Part shown: one piece after another, positions 1 through 6,766 of the stretch
Layout of the letters: each line of letters begins with the position of its first letter
Position numbering within the stretch: the first letter of the stretch is position 1
DNA from: an uncultured Eubacteriales bacterium
GTDB taxonomy: Bacteria; Bacillota; Clostridia; Oscillospirales; CAG-272
Length of the DNA stretch: 38,334 nt
Direction of reading: 5' to 3'
Assembly: GCA_905187695.1 (NCBI GenBank)
Contig: CAJJIY010000013.1
Span: 1-38,334, forward strand
Notes under the pieces: generated by a model
Seen by the model: only the letters and a program-made list of their open reading frames with translations
Database searches by the model: none
Told to the model about the DNA's origin: nothing
Position numbers and translations under genes: made by a program

Positions 1-1
1 C

Positions 2-1225
2 CCCGCGGGGCGCCGCGGCCGGATTCTGGCCGCGCGCAATGTCCATCGCTCTTTCCTTTGCGCCGTGGCGCTGTGCGATCTGGATGTCAGCTGGCTCACC
101 CCCGCTTCCACCTCGCTTTGCGCCTGCCCCCTCACGCCGGCCGTCGTGGAAAACGCGCTTTCGGCCATGGACGAGCCGCCGGTGGCGCTGTATCTCACCT
201 CTCCCGATTATCTGGGAAACCTTCAGCCTGTGCGGGAGATTGCCGTCGTCTGTCACCGGCACGGCGTGCCGCTTCTGGTGGATAACGCACACGGCGCGTA
301 CCTGCGCTTTCTTCCCCGTGACCTGCACCCGCTCACGGCCGGCGCGGATCTGTGCTGCGATTCGGCGCACAAGACCCTGCCGGTGCTCACCGGCGGCGCT
401 TATCTCCACATCGGGCAAAACGCCCCCGCCGGATTTGCCGACCGCGCGCGAGAGGCTCTTGCGCTGTTCGCTTCCAGCAGTCCTTCCTATCTCATCCTCG
501 CCTCGCTTGACCTTTGCAACCGGACGCTTGCAGAGGATTTCCGGGATCGGCTGGCCGCCGCCGTCCGCGCGGCGGAACGCACCCGGCAGACCCTGCGGGA
601 AAACGGCTGGATGACCGTGGGGGACGAACCGATGAAACTGACGCTGGCCGCCCCGCCGGGCCTGACCGGACAGGCGCTTTCCGCCCGGCTGGCACAAAGC
701 GGCATCGTGGCCGAGCACGCCGACCGGGACTTTCTGGTACTGATGCCCTCGGCCGATACCCCCGCCGCCGATCTCCAAAAGCTGTGCGCGGTCCTTGGTA
801 AAAACACCGCGCCCTATACCCCTGCCGCTCCGGGCTCTGCCGCTCCTGCCGGGGCGCCCGTTTTTGCCCCTTCCGACTGCGCCGGGGCGCCTGTCTCCGA
901 CCTCTCTGACTCCGCCGCTTCAATCTCCGCCGACCCCTCCGGGGCACCGGTTTCTGCACCCTATACCCCTGCCGGGGCGACGGTTGCGTCCGGCGGCACT
1001 CCCTTTGCATTACCCGCGCCTGAGATTGTCGTCACCGTGCGCGAGGCGCTCTTTGCCCCGCGGGAGGTGCTCCCGATCGAGGATGCCGTGGGGCGGATCT
1101 GCGCCGATCCGGCGCTTTCCTGCCCGCCCGCCATCCCGGTGGTTTTACCCGGCGAGCGCATCCGGGCGGCGCACCTGCCCCTCCTCCGGCATTACCAAAA
1201 GACCCGGATTGCGGTAATGTTATAA
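2..1225 (+). CDS. Orn/Lys/Arg decarboxylase family protein, 5' truncated by window edge
   Basis: A PLP-dependent fold-type I enzyme of the SpeA/YaaO family, which decarboxylates arginine, lysine or ornithine in polyamine synthesis. The frame is open to the left edge and already codes for family sequence there (ILAARNVHRS), so the true start lies outside the window. An ATG at 65 is internal. Seen in order: the PLP-site motif LVDNAHGAYL (nt 275-304), the lysine that should bind PLP in SAHKTLP (AAG at 371-373), and the C-terminal domain with PPAIPVVLPGE (nt 1124-1156). Between the large domain and the C-terminal domain is a stretch of about 70 residues rich in Ala, Pro, Ser and Gly (nt 800-1012), with repeated GAPV and APYTPA units. 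The family has a short connection there. Exact substrate cannot be told from sequence. The family call is firm. Confidence 0.88.
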   Translation, partial: PAGRRGRILAARNVHRSFLCAVALCDLDVSWLTPASTSLCACPLTPAVVENALSAMDEPPVALYLTSPDYLGNLQPVREIAVVCHRHGVPLLVDNAHGAYLRFLPRDLHPLTAGADLCCDSAHKTLPVLTGGAYLHIGQNAPAGFADRAREALALFASSSPSYLILASLDLCNRTLAEDFRDRLAAAVRAAERTRQTLRENGWMTVGDEPMKLTLAAPPGLTGQALSARLAQSGIVAEHADRDFLVLMPSADTPAADLQKLCAVLGKNTAPYTPAAPGSAAPAGAPVFAPSDCAGAPVSDLSDSAASISADPSGAPVSAPYTPAGATVASGGTPFALPAPEIVVTVREALFAPREVLPIEDAVGRICADPALSCPPAIPVVLPGERIRAAHLPLLRHYQKTRIAVML

Positions 1226-1315
1226 GGCCGGTTCTTTGTCGTTCCGGGGGTGAAAAATGCCCGTAAACGGCACGCATCTGATCTTATAAAATTTCAGAAT
1301 CCGATAACATTTTAT

Positions 1316-1358
1316 AAGGCCAGTTATGCCCTCTTTCGAGGGCAAAACTGGCCTTTTT
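1316..1358. terminator. Bidirectional rho-independent terminator
   Basis: AAGGCCAGTT (1316-1325) pairs with AACTGGCCTT (1346-1355). An inner stem GCCCTC/GAGGGC (1328-1333/1338-1343) closes the loop. T-runs flank the right side and A/T the left. It lies between two convergent genes, the decarboxylase and the PucR-type regulator, and touches the regulator's stop codon. It probably serves both. Confidence 0.85.
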
Positions 1359-2515
1359 CATAAGTTCTGACGGATAAAGAGCGCGTCTTTTTCCGCTTCC
1401 GACAGCACCAGAGCCAGGGAGAGCAACAGCGAAAGCGTATCCTCCCCCGCTTCCGGATCCAGTTCAAAATCTTCCTTTATTTTCCTTATTCTGTACTGAA
1501 TGGTGTTCCGGTGCGTAAAGAGTTTTTCGGCCGTGGTCTGCAGCGAATGGGCAAAGGAGAGGTAGGTATACAGCGTCAGGCAGAGTTCCGTGCCGTTTTC
1601 GCGGTCGTAATCCGCCAATTTCCGGATCTTTTCCACCGGAAAGCCGGCCGCGCCGCGACAATCGGAGAGCAAAGTGAGCAGCGCATAGTCCGCGCCCCGC
1701 ACAAAAAAGGGCGAATCTCCGGCGCGGGACAGATAAGAAAGCGTCCCGGCGGCCTGACGGTAAAGCGCGGGGAGACCGAAAAGCGATCCGATGGGGAGCG
1801 AGAGCACCGCGCGCAGCCGGTAGATCTTTACAAAGGACTGAATAAGATTCATATCATGGTCTTCATGCAGGAAAAGCAGGAGCTGTCCCCGGTAAAAAAA
1901 CGGATGAGAGGCTCTGAATCCGCGCGAAAGCTCCTCCCGCAGGTGCTCTTCTTTCACGCTTCCCTCCCGGTTTTCGGGCAGGGCGATGAGCACAAAGGCC
2001 GTGGGGGAAAAACCGGCCAGAAAGGTGCCGGCCGCCGCGCGGGAAAAGGCGGCTTCGTTCTCAAAACGACCCTCCAGCAGTTCGCTTAAAATCTCCTGCG
2101 CCGTGTCGAAAACCCCGCCGGCGTGCCGGTCGGCATAAAACTGTTTGGCCGCAAGACCGGCGGCAAAAAAACCGTCTTTTTCCGGAATCTTTCCGCCGTC
2201 GAAAAAAAGCAGGATCCCTAACCGGATGCCGCCGGAACTGAGCGGAAAAGCGGAAACTCCCCCGACCCGCGCCGACGCAAAGGGCGAAGATTCCGTAAAG
2301 CCGGACAGCGCCTCGCACAGGGAAAGCGGCAACTCGCTGTGCGCCACCGCCTCCCGGCAGATCCCGTTTTCCGCATCCGCCAAAAAAGCCGCCACCACAT
2401 GGAAAGAAAGATCACAGACCAGCACCGGACAACCGAACGCCGCGCCCAGCGACCCCGTAAATTCCGAAAGCGAAAGATCCCCCAAAAAGGAATTCAGCAA
2501 AGCCTCACGGTTCAT
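1358..2515 (-). CDS. PucR/CdaR-type transcriptional regulator
   Basis: A 385-residue regulator ending in the PucR-type helix-turn-helix domain. The last ~75 residues contain the family pattern with AEKLFTHRNTIQYRIRKIKE, followed by a helix beginning DTLSLLLSLALVLSE. The N-terminal and central parts carry no catalytic motif I recognise and probably form the sensory (GAF-like) and dimerising region. Members of this family regulate purine catabolism, sugar diacid use or amino acid metabolism. The ligand here is unknown. The start at 2515 is chosen because GGAGGAGC lies just upstream. The gene is divergent from hsp20, with a perfect consensus promoter and a 15-bp palindrome in its leader, which suggests autoregulation. 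Confidence 0.85.
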   Translation of the reverse strand: MNREALLNSFLGDLSLSEFTGSLGAAFGCPVLVCDLSFHVVAAFLADAENGICREAVAHSELPLSLCEALSGFTESSPFASARVGGVSAFPLSSGGIRLGILLFFDGGKIPEKDGFFAAGLAAKQFYADRHAGGVFDTAQEILSELLEGRFENEAAFSRAAAGTFLAGFSPTAFVLIALPENREGSVKEEHLREELSRGFRASHPFFYRGQLLLFLHEDHDMNLIQSFVKIYRLRAVLSLPIGSLFGLPALYRQAAGTLSYLSRAGDSPFFVRGADYALLTLLSDCRGAAGFPVEKIRKLADYDRENGTELCLTLYTYLSFAHSLQTTAEKLFTHRNTIQYRIRKIKEDFELDPEAGEDTLSLLLSLALVLSEAEKDALFIRQNL

Positions 2516-2528
2516 AAGCTCCTCCGTT

Positions 2529-2543
2529 TGTGCTTATAGCACA
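2529..2543. promoter_or_regulatory. Candidate operator palindrome in the pucR-type leader
   Basis: A perfect inverted repeat TGTGCTtatAGCACA lies between the -10 box of the leftward promoter and the regulator's ribosome binding site, about +9 to +23 of the predicted transcript. The ten bases TGTGCTATAA, read on the minus strand inside it, recur on the plus strand at 2593-2602 over the hsp20 -10 box. A dimeric repressor bound here could control both directions. This is inference from sequence symmetry. Confidence 0.5.
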
Positions 2544-2558
2544 TATAAAATCAATCAA

Positions 2559-2587
2559 ATTATACATTTACGGTCTTGAATTGTCAA
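2559..2587 (-). promoter_or_regulatory. Consensus housekeeping promoter for the PucR-type regulator
   Basis: Read leftwards: TTGACA (2587-2582), a 17-nt spacer, then TATAAT (2564-2559). Both hexamers are perfect. Its -35 box lies directly beside the -35 box of the rightward hsp20 promoter. Confidence 0.85.
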
Positions 2588-2603
2588 GTGTTTGTGCTAT
2601 AAT
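2576..2603 (+). promoter_or_regulatory. Promoter for hsp20
   Basis: TTGAAT (2576-2581), a 16-nt spacer, TATAAT (2598-2603). The -35 box is part of an inverted repeat CTTGAattgTCAAG (2575-2588) shared with the leftward -35 box. The two polymerases probably cannot occupy the site together. The leader to the hsp20 start is about 140 nt and contains a GC-rich hairpin (2681-2711) with one bulge and no U-run. Confidence 0.7.
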
Positions 2604-2750
2604 AAGGGCGTAAAGAAAAAGAGGGCACGAAAAGGATGTGGAAAGTGCCACAGATGTTCTCCTTCCTTTATACGGCACCGGTCGGCCGGGTAAAAGAACG
2701 AACGGCCGGACATACTAAGAAAACAAATGATTTTATCGGAGGTGTTTTAT

Positions 2751-3200
2751 ATGTTTGAACTCAGACCTTATCGCAGAAACAACGCGCTTTATAATCCTTT
2801 CCGCGAGATGAACGAAATGGAGAAACAGTTATTCGGTGCGCCGTTCGGATTCTTTGGGGAAAACGGAATGGATGCCTTCAACATTGATATCAAGGATGAG
2901 GGCGACCATTTTGAGTTGGATGCCGACCTGCCGGGCTTTGACAAGAAGGATATCCATCTTGACATCAACGGCGACAACCTCACCATCCGCGCCGAGCGTC
3001 ATTCCGAACACGAAGAGAAGGACAAAAAGGGCAAATATGTCCGGTGCGAGCGTTCTTATGGCTCTTTCAGCCGGGAATTTGATCTCTCGAACATCAAGGC
3101 GGACGCCATCACAGCCAAATATGACAACGGTGTGCTGAAGCTGAATCTGCCCAAGAAAACCAAAGCCGTGCCCGAAGCGCGCCATTTGGATATCGAATAA
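2751..3200 (+). CDS. Hsp20 / alpha-crystallin small heat shock protein
   Basis: An ATP-independent holdase chaperone that binds unfolding proteins in the cytoplasm. The 149-residue product has the usual short N-terminal arm (MFELRPYRRNN), an alpha-crystallin domain from about residue 43 to 140, and the family signature GVLKLNLPK near the end. The start at 2751 is preferred over an in-frame ATG at 2727 because GGAGGTG (2739-2745) sits at proper distance from 2751 and lies inside the longer version. It stands alone, divergent from the PucR-type regulator. No CIRCE-like repeat (the HrcA operator) was seen upstream, so control is more likely through the shared operator region or the long leader. 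Confidence 0.93.
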   Translation: MFELRPYRRNNALYNPFREMNEMEKQLFGAPFGFFGENGMDAFNIDIKDEGDHFELDADLPGFDKKDIHLDINGDNLTIRAERHSEHEEKDKKGKYVRCERSYGSFSREFDLSNIKADAITAKYDNGVLKLNLPKKTKAVPEARHLDIE

Positions 3201-3229
3201 AACTCGTAAAAAGGATCATTGAAAAAATG

Positions 3230-3277
3230 CCCTCCTATGGCAGTCAGATTTCTCTTCTGCCATAGGAGGGATTTTTA
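3230..3277 (+). terminator. Perfect 14-bp hairpin: hsp20 terminator and/or guard hairpin of a transposase fragment
   Basis: CCCTCCTATGGCAG (3230-3243) pairs exactly with CTGCCATAGGAGGG (3257-3270), with a 13-nt loop, followed by ATTTTT. It lies 29 nt past the hsp20 stop and can end that transcript. The right arm also holds GGAGGG, which is well placed as ribosome binding site for the short reading frame starting at 3277. The hairpin would therefore hide that site in read-through RNA. Confidence 0.7.
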
Positions 3278-3348
3278 TGCAAAGAAGATATCGACGCATC
3301 GGACAATATAAAAAGGAAATGATAGAGCTCAAAGAAAAGGGATTATGA
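3277..3348 (+). pseudogene. N-terminal fragment of a putative transposase subunit (23 codons)
   Basis: Short frame MQRRYRRIGQYKKEMIELKEKG plus one residue, stopped at 3348. It begins six bases after GGAGGG, which is buried in the preceding hairpin. The basic start followed by an amphipathic helix resembles the beginning of helix-turn-helix transposase subunits found in Clostridia, but too little is left to be sure. The sequence breaks off where an oppositely oriented IS200-type fragment ends. It is probably a decayed insertion-sequence end, not a working gene. Confidence 0.4.
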
Positions 3349-3407
3349 TACTTGCAATTCCAACTTGTATGTGCTAAACTATTCTTGTCTATGGTTTCTT
3401 TCTTCAT
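3345..3407 (-). pseudogene. IS200-family transposase (tnpA) N-terminal remnant
   Basis: Read leftwards from ATG at 3407, the first 21 codons give MKKETIDKNSLAHTSWNCKY then H. This closely matches the start of IS200/IS605-family TnpA proteins, where a conserved stretch ending in CKYH is followed by IVFAPKYRR. Here the match stops right after the His, and the frame continues into unrelated sequence that is the antisense of the fragment at 3277-3348. The catalytic HUH motif and Tyr are absent, so the gene is dead. GGAGG lies just upstream of the ATG. Confidence 0.75.
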
Positions 3408-3411
3408 AGAT

Positions 3412-3477
3412 AATCCTCCGTTTGTTTCCCCAGATTTGACTGGCAGGTCTTTTCTATTTTATCACAAACGGAGGATT
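3412..3477 (-). mobile_element. Left-end hairpin of a decayed IS200-like element
   Basis: AATCCTCCGTTTGT (3412-3425) and ACAAACGGAGGATT (3464-3477) form a perfect 14-bp inverted repeat around a 38-nt loop. Read leftwards, the second arm contains the GGAGG ribosome binding site of the tnpA remnant and ends four bases before its ATG. In IS200-type elements, a hairpin at the transposase start is known to hide the ribosome binding site from read-through transcripts. The arrangement here fits that design. Confidence 0.6.
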
Positions 3478-3502
3478 TTTCCTCACCGGTTAGCCTCTTT
3501 TC

Positions 3503-3529
3503 AACCACGCGGCTATCGCGTGGTTTTCG
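3503..3529 (+). terminator. Hairpin with short T-run
   Basis: AACCACGCG (3503-3511), loop GCTAT, CGCGTGGTT (3517-3525), then TTCG. Nine perfect pairs. It could stop rightward transcription coming from the insertion-sequence scrap before the convergent aldolase gene. Confidence 0.55.
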
Positions 3530-3535
3530 TTATAC

Positions 3536-3570
3536 AAAAAACTCCCGGAACAACAGGTTCCGAGAGTTTT
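3536..3570 (-). terminator. Terminator of the aldolase gene
   Basis: Read leftwards, ACTCTCGGAAC pairs with GTTCCGGGAGT (one mismatch) around CTGTT, followed by TTTTTTG. It begins 15 nt beyond the aldolase stop codon. Confidence 0.8.
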
Positions 3571-3584
3571 CTATCGGTTTAAAC

Positions 3585-4550
3585 TTACAGCGTATTGTTC
3601 GAGCCGAGCACATCCACGATCTTGTGCTTGACCATTTTCTTGACCTCATCACGCGCCACAGAAAGATAGGTACGGGGGTCAAAAACGGAAGGATCATTGG
3701 AAAGTGTGCGGCGGATGCCGGCCGTCATAGCCAACCGAATGTCCGAGTCAATGTTGATCTTGCACACAGCCATGGAAGCGGCCTGACGGAGTTCTTCCTC
3801 CGGGATGCCGATTGCATCCGGCAGTTTGCCGCCGAGCGCGTTGATCTCCTTTACATATTCCTGCGGCACGGAAGAAGCGCCGTGGAGCACAATCGGGAAG
3901 CCGGGCAGAATCTTTTCGATCTCCGCCAGAATGTCAAAGCGGAGCGGAGGCGGAACCAGCACGCCATCCGCATTGCGGGTGCACTGCGCGGGGGTGAATT
4001 TATAGGCGCCGTGAGAAGTGCCGATGGCGATGGCCAGCGAATCCACACCGGTCTTTTCCACAAACTCCTGCACTTCCTCGGGGCGGGTGTAAGAAGAATC
4101 TTCGGCGGAAACATGAACATCGTCTTCAATACCGGCCAACTTGCCCAACTCGCCTTCGACCACCACACCATGGGCGTGCGCGTATTCCACGACCTTGCGG
4201 GTCAGAGCGATATTGTCCTCAAAAGAATGTTTGGAACCGTCGATCATCACGGAAGAAAAACCGCCGTCAATGCAGGCCTTGCAGATCTCAAAATCCGCAC
4301 CGTGATCCAGGTGGAGAGCCAGATCAATGCCGCTGTCCTCAATGGCGGCCTTGGCCAGCGCCATCAGATAGGCATGCTTGGCATACTTACGCGCGCCGGC
4401 AGAAACCTGCAGGATCACAGGGGATTTTGCCTCGGCGGCCGCCTCCGTAATCGCCTGCACGATCTCCATATTGTTGATGTTGAAAGCGCCGATGGCATAG
4501 TGGCCGGCATATGCTTTCTTGAACATTTCCTTGGTTGTGACAAGAGCCAT
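3585..4550 (-). CDS. fba: Class II fructose-bisphosphate aldolase
   Basis: A zinc-dependent glycolytic enzyme that cleaves fructose 1,6-bisphosphate to glyceraldehyde 3-phosphate and dihydroxyacetone phosphate. The 321-residue product shows the family metal and substrate motifs in order: LHLDHGAD (catalytic Asp, zinc His), VVVEGELGKLAGIEDD, IGTSHGAYKF, VLHGASSVP and KINIDSDIRLA. The start is set at 4550 (MALVTTKEMF) because GGAGAATTTTTT precedes it. An upstream in-frame ATG (4574) would put that binding site inside the coding region. It stands alone between its own consensus-like promoter and terminator, as often seen for this highly expressed gene. Related tagatose-bisphosphate aldolases are similar, but the lack of sugar-specific neighbours favours glycolysis. 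Confidence 0.95.
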   Translation of the reverse strand: MALVTTKEMFKKAYAGHYAIGAFNINNMEIVQAITEAAAEAKSPVILQVSAGARKYAKHAYLMALAKAAIEDSGIDLALHLDHGADFEICKACIDGGFSSVMIDGSKHSFEDNIALTRKVVEYAHAHGVVVEGELGKLAGIEDDVHVSAEDSSYTRPEEVQEFVEKTGVDSLAIAIGTSHGAYKFTPAQCTRNADGVLVPPPLRFDILAEIEKILPGFPIVLHGASSVPQEYVKEINALGGKLPDAIGIPEEELRQAASMAVCKINIDSDIRLAMTAGIRRTLSNDPSVFDPRTYLSVARDEVKKMVKHKIVDVLGSNNTL

Positions 4551-4588
4551 AAAAAATTCTCCTTCTTTTTTCAAATATTTCCGTTATC

Positions 4589-4617
4589 ATTTTAATCGAA
4601 ACCGGGCGAAAAATCAA
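4589..4617 (-). promoter_or_regulatory. Promoter of the aldolase gene
   Basis: Read leftwards: TTGATT (4617-4612), a 17-nt spacer, TAAAAT (4594-4589). It is 39 nt before the start codon. The rest of 4618-4755 holds no gene. It contains a weak CCGGA/TCCGG hairpin (about 4635-4676) that may end leftward transcription from the AbrB-like gene. Confidence 0.7.
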
Positions 4618-4755
4618 GGCTTTTTCAAAAAAAGTCCGGATATCGGTAAAAAAAGAAGTTTTGAGCGTTTCTTCTCCGGATTTTGTCTGTCGTGAATATA
4701 TTTTTTGTCCTGTGGCCCCTCATCCGGATAAGTTATGTAGCAAAAAGCTCTGCCG

Positions 4756-5064
4756 TCAAGCCCCCTTTCGCGTCTGCTCTTCTCCGGAATGATGCTTTTT
4801 CCCTTTTATTTTATCATCGAAAGGGTGATCCGGCAATTCTTTAACATCCCGGATGCAGGAGGCACAGATTACATAGTCGTCATCCGGACTCATGGGCGCA
4901 CCGCAGATCCGGCAGGTCGGCGCGGCCTTTTTTATCACAATTTCCCCATTGTTTTCATAAATGCTGAGTTTGGAAAGCGTGGCGATCCCAAGACGCTGAC
5001 GCAATTCATTCGGCAACACAATTCTTCCCAATTCATCCATAGCTCTTTCGGCAATTAAAATCAT
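4756..5064 (-). CDS. AbrB/SpoVT-type DNA-binding protein with C-terminal zinc ribbon
   Basis: A small regulator of 102 residues. Residues 1-45 form an AbrB-like swapped-hairpin domain (AMDELGRIVLPNELRQRLGI). Residues ~50-70 form a probable zinc ribbon with two CxxC pairs (CRIC and CASC). A charged tail follows. AbrB-type proteins act as transition-state regulators binding AT-rich DNA. The combination with a zinc ribbon suggests a metal-stabilised variant. The frame extends upstream to 5127, but a TATAAT-like box at 5133-5128 (leftwards) would put the transcript start inside that extension. GAAAGG upstream of 5064 supports the shorter form, although an ATG at 5094 cannot be excluded. Single gene; target unknown. 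Confidence 0.8.
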   Translation of the reverse strand: MILIAERAMDELGRIVLPNELRQRLGIATLSKLSIYENNGEIVIKKAAPTCRICGAPMSPDDDYVICASCIRDVKELPDHPFDDKIKGKKHHSGEEQTRKGA

Positions 5065-5127
5065 TTTTTCATTTTCCTTTCTTTTCTTTATTTGCATTGT
5101 ACCGGTCTCCCGGTTTTGGTGTCGCAC

Positions 5128-5133
5128 ATTATA
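5128..5133 (-). promoter_or_regulatory. -10 box for the AbrB-like zinc-ribbon gene
   Basis: TATAAT read leftwards, with no good -35 match 17 nt upstream. It is the basis for rejecting the longer start of the adjacent gene. The stretch 5134-5238 has no gene and no other feature I can support. Confidence 0.45.
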
Positions 5134-5238
5134 GCATGGTCCCGATGTCGAAAGCTGTCAGATGATGACTTTATTTGGACAGATAAAAATATTTTTGCGG
5201 TTTTTAGGAGAAGTACCACAGAAAATTTCGTTTTGCTC

Positions 5239-5268
5239 TTGACAAAGCCACCCCTTTTATGATATGAT
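5239..5268 (+). promoter_or_regulatory. Promoter of the tRNA cluster
   Basis: TTGACA (5239-5244), 18-nt spacer, TATGAT (5263-5268), 27 nt before the first tRNA. Confidence 0.75.
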
Positions 5269-5295
5269 TGTAAGGCAGTTTTCGGTGGCTCACTC

Positions 5296-5369
<74 letters not shown>

Positions 5370-5377
5370 CTTGCTTT

Positions 5378-5454
<77 letters not shown>

Positions 5455-5473
5455 CTGCTTCAAAATTCCATAT

Positions 5474-5551
5474 GGTGAGTGTAGCTCAGTTGGTTAGAGC
5501 GCCAGGTTGTGGCCCTGGAGGCCGTGGGTTCGAGTCCCATCACCCACCCCA
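5474..5551 (+). tRNA. tRNA-His(GTG)
   Basis: Anticodon stem CCAGG/CCTGG with loop TTGTGGC (anticodon GTG). An extra G at -1 (5474) faces discriminator C73 (5548), the hallmark of tRNA-His, and CCA is encoded. The acceptor stem GTGAGTG/CACCCAC has an A4-C69 mismatch (5478/5544), where GTGGGTG would pair fully. Confidence 0.93.
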
Positions 5552-5555
5552 TATC

Positions 5556-5585
5556 AAAAAAGCACTTCTTCGGAAGTGCTTTTTT
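5556..5585 (+). terminator. Terminator of the tRNA cluster
   Basis: AGCACTTC, UUCG tetraloop, GAAGTGCT (5561-5580), with an A-run before and T-run after. It lies directly after the CCA end of tRNA-His. Confidence 0.9.
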
Positions 5586-5614
5586 GCATAATACGCAAAA
5601 TCTTCTTTTTTCTC

Positions 5615-5671
5615 TTGACAAACCCGGTATCCGAGAGTATACTTGTATGTAAAGTATGAAAAGTTATACTT
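5615..5671 (+). promoter_or_regulatory. Promoter with putative operators for the AbrB-ABC operon
   Basis: TTGACA (5615-5620), a 17-nt spacer and TATACT (5638-5643). The palindrome AGTATACT (5636-5643) covers the -10 box. AAGTATG (5652-5658) and AAGTTATACTT (5661-5671) follow, the last one directly abutting the ribosome binding site. These similar AT-rich repeats are plausible binding sites for the AbrB-type protein encoded first in the operon, that is, autoregulation. Confidence 0.65.
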
Positions 5672-5681
5672 GGAGGAAACG

Positions 5682-5906
5682 ATGAACGAAAAATTTATGG
5701 CGACCATCAAGATCGGCTCAAAAGGGCAGTTGGTCATCCCCAAAGAAGTGCGGGAGATGTTCGGCATTGCGCCCGGAGACACGGTGTTACTGATGGCGGA
5801 CAAGGAAAAAGGCATTGCCATTGTGAATTATGCGGCCTATCGTGATCTGGCCGACGTGGTGCTGGGCGGCGGCAAAAAAGCCACGGCCGGAAAGGACGAA
5901 GTATGA
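5682..5906 (+). CDS. AbrB/MazE-type transcriptional regulator
   Basis: A 74-residue protein with a single AbrB-like domain: ATIKIGSKGQLVIPKEVREM, then FGIAPGDTVLLMAD. The start is the ATG at 5682, preceded by GGAGG. An upstream frame extension runs back into the promoter. Its stop overlaps the ABC ATPase start in an ATGA arrangement, so the two are translationally coupled. Small AbrB proteins placed before BcrA-type ABC genes usually act as local repressors. No toxin gene follows, so a MazE-type antitoxin role is unlikely. Confidence 0.85.
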   Translation: MNEKFMATIKIGSKGQLVIPKEVREMFGIAPGDTVLLMADKEKGIAIVNYAAYRDLADVVLGGGKKATAGKDEV

Positions 5907-6766
5907 CAGACGCGCTGGTCATCCGGGGGCTTTGCAAGCAATATCCCAAATTTTATCTGAATCATGTCACCTTTTCAGTGCCGGCCGGTACGGTAATGGG
6001 CTTTGTGGGCAGGAACGGCGCGGGAAAATCCACCACGCTGAAGTCTTTGATGAATCTGGTGCACCCGGACGAGGGGGAAATTCTCTTTTTCGGAGAGCCT
6101 TTCAAAGGTAACGAGGCCACCATCAAGGAACGCGTGGGCTATGCGCTGGGAGAGGTCAATTTCTTTCCCCGCCGCCGCATCCGGGATGTGGCCGAGGTGA
6201 GCAAGCGGTTTTATACTCATTTTGACGAAGCGGCTTTTACCCACTATCTTTCGCTTTTCAAACTGACGCCGGACAAAAAAATCAACGAGCTTTCCGCCGG
6301 AATGAAAGTAAAACTGAATCTGGCCATGGCGCTGTCGCACCATGCGGATCTGCTTTTACTGGATGAGCCGACCAGCGGTCTTGACCCGGTTTCCAGAGAC
6401 GAGCTCCTGGAGGTCTTTCTCGCGCTGGCGGACGAAGGCATCTCCATTCTGTTTTCCACGCACATCACCGAAGATATCGAAAAGTGCGCCTCTTATCTGA
6501 CCTATATCAAGGAGGGGCAGATTCGCTTTACCGGAAAAACGGCGGATTTTACCCACGCCTATCGGATCCTGACCCTGCCGGAAAACCGGCCGGAACTGCG
6601 GGAGTCGGCGCTGGGCATTTGCCGCAACCGGGAAGGTCAGACAGGGCTTTTCCCCGCGGCCTTTGCCGAAGGGCACCCGGAACTTGCCTTCCGGATCCCC
6701 GAATTGCAGGAAACCATGGTTCATCTGGAGAAAGGAGTATCCGACAATGAAAGCTTTGCTTTATAA
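5903..6766 (+). CDS. ABC transporter ATP-binding protein (BcrA/YtrB-like)
   Basis: The ATP-hydrolysing subunit of an ABC-2 type exporter. The 287 residues contain Walker A GRNGAGKST (36-44), signature LSAGM (130-134), Walker B LLLLDE (150-155) and the switch His in STHI (187). In place of a clear Q-loop the sequence reads ALGEVNFFP, as is common in this exporter subgroup. The C-terminal ~70 residues form the usual accessory region. It overlaps the regulator upstream and the permease downstream by a few bases. Such systems export or sense peptide antibiotics, or act on the envelope. The substrate is not visible from sequence. Confidence 0.92.
   Translation: MTDALVIRGLCKQYPKFYLNHVTFSVPAGTVMGFVGRNGAGKSTTLKSLMNLVHPDEGEILFFGEPFKGNEATIKERVGYALGEVNFFPRRRIRDVAEVSKRFYTHFDEAAFTHYLSLFKLTPDKKINELSAGMKVKLNLAMALSHHADLLLLDEPTSGLDPVSRDELLEVFLALADEGISILFSTHITEDIEKCASYLTYIKEGQIRFTGKTADFTHAYRILTLPENRPELRESALGICRNREGQTGLFPAAFAEGHPELAFRIPELQETMVHLEKGVSDNESFAL

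Noticed and set aside
2681..2711. Hsp20 leader hairpin as an RNA thermometer
   Set aside because: The hairpin does not include the ribosome binding site (2739-2745) and lacks the U-rich or ROSE-type pairing expected of known thermometers.
2727..2750. Upstream start for hsp20
   Set aside because: The GGAGGTG ribosome binding site lies inside this extension and points to the ATG at 2751.
5682..5906. MazE-type antitoxin
   Set aside because: The AbrB fold fits, but the next gene is an ABC ATPase and no small toxin frame is present.
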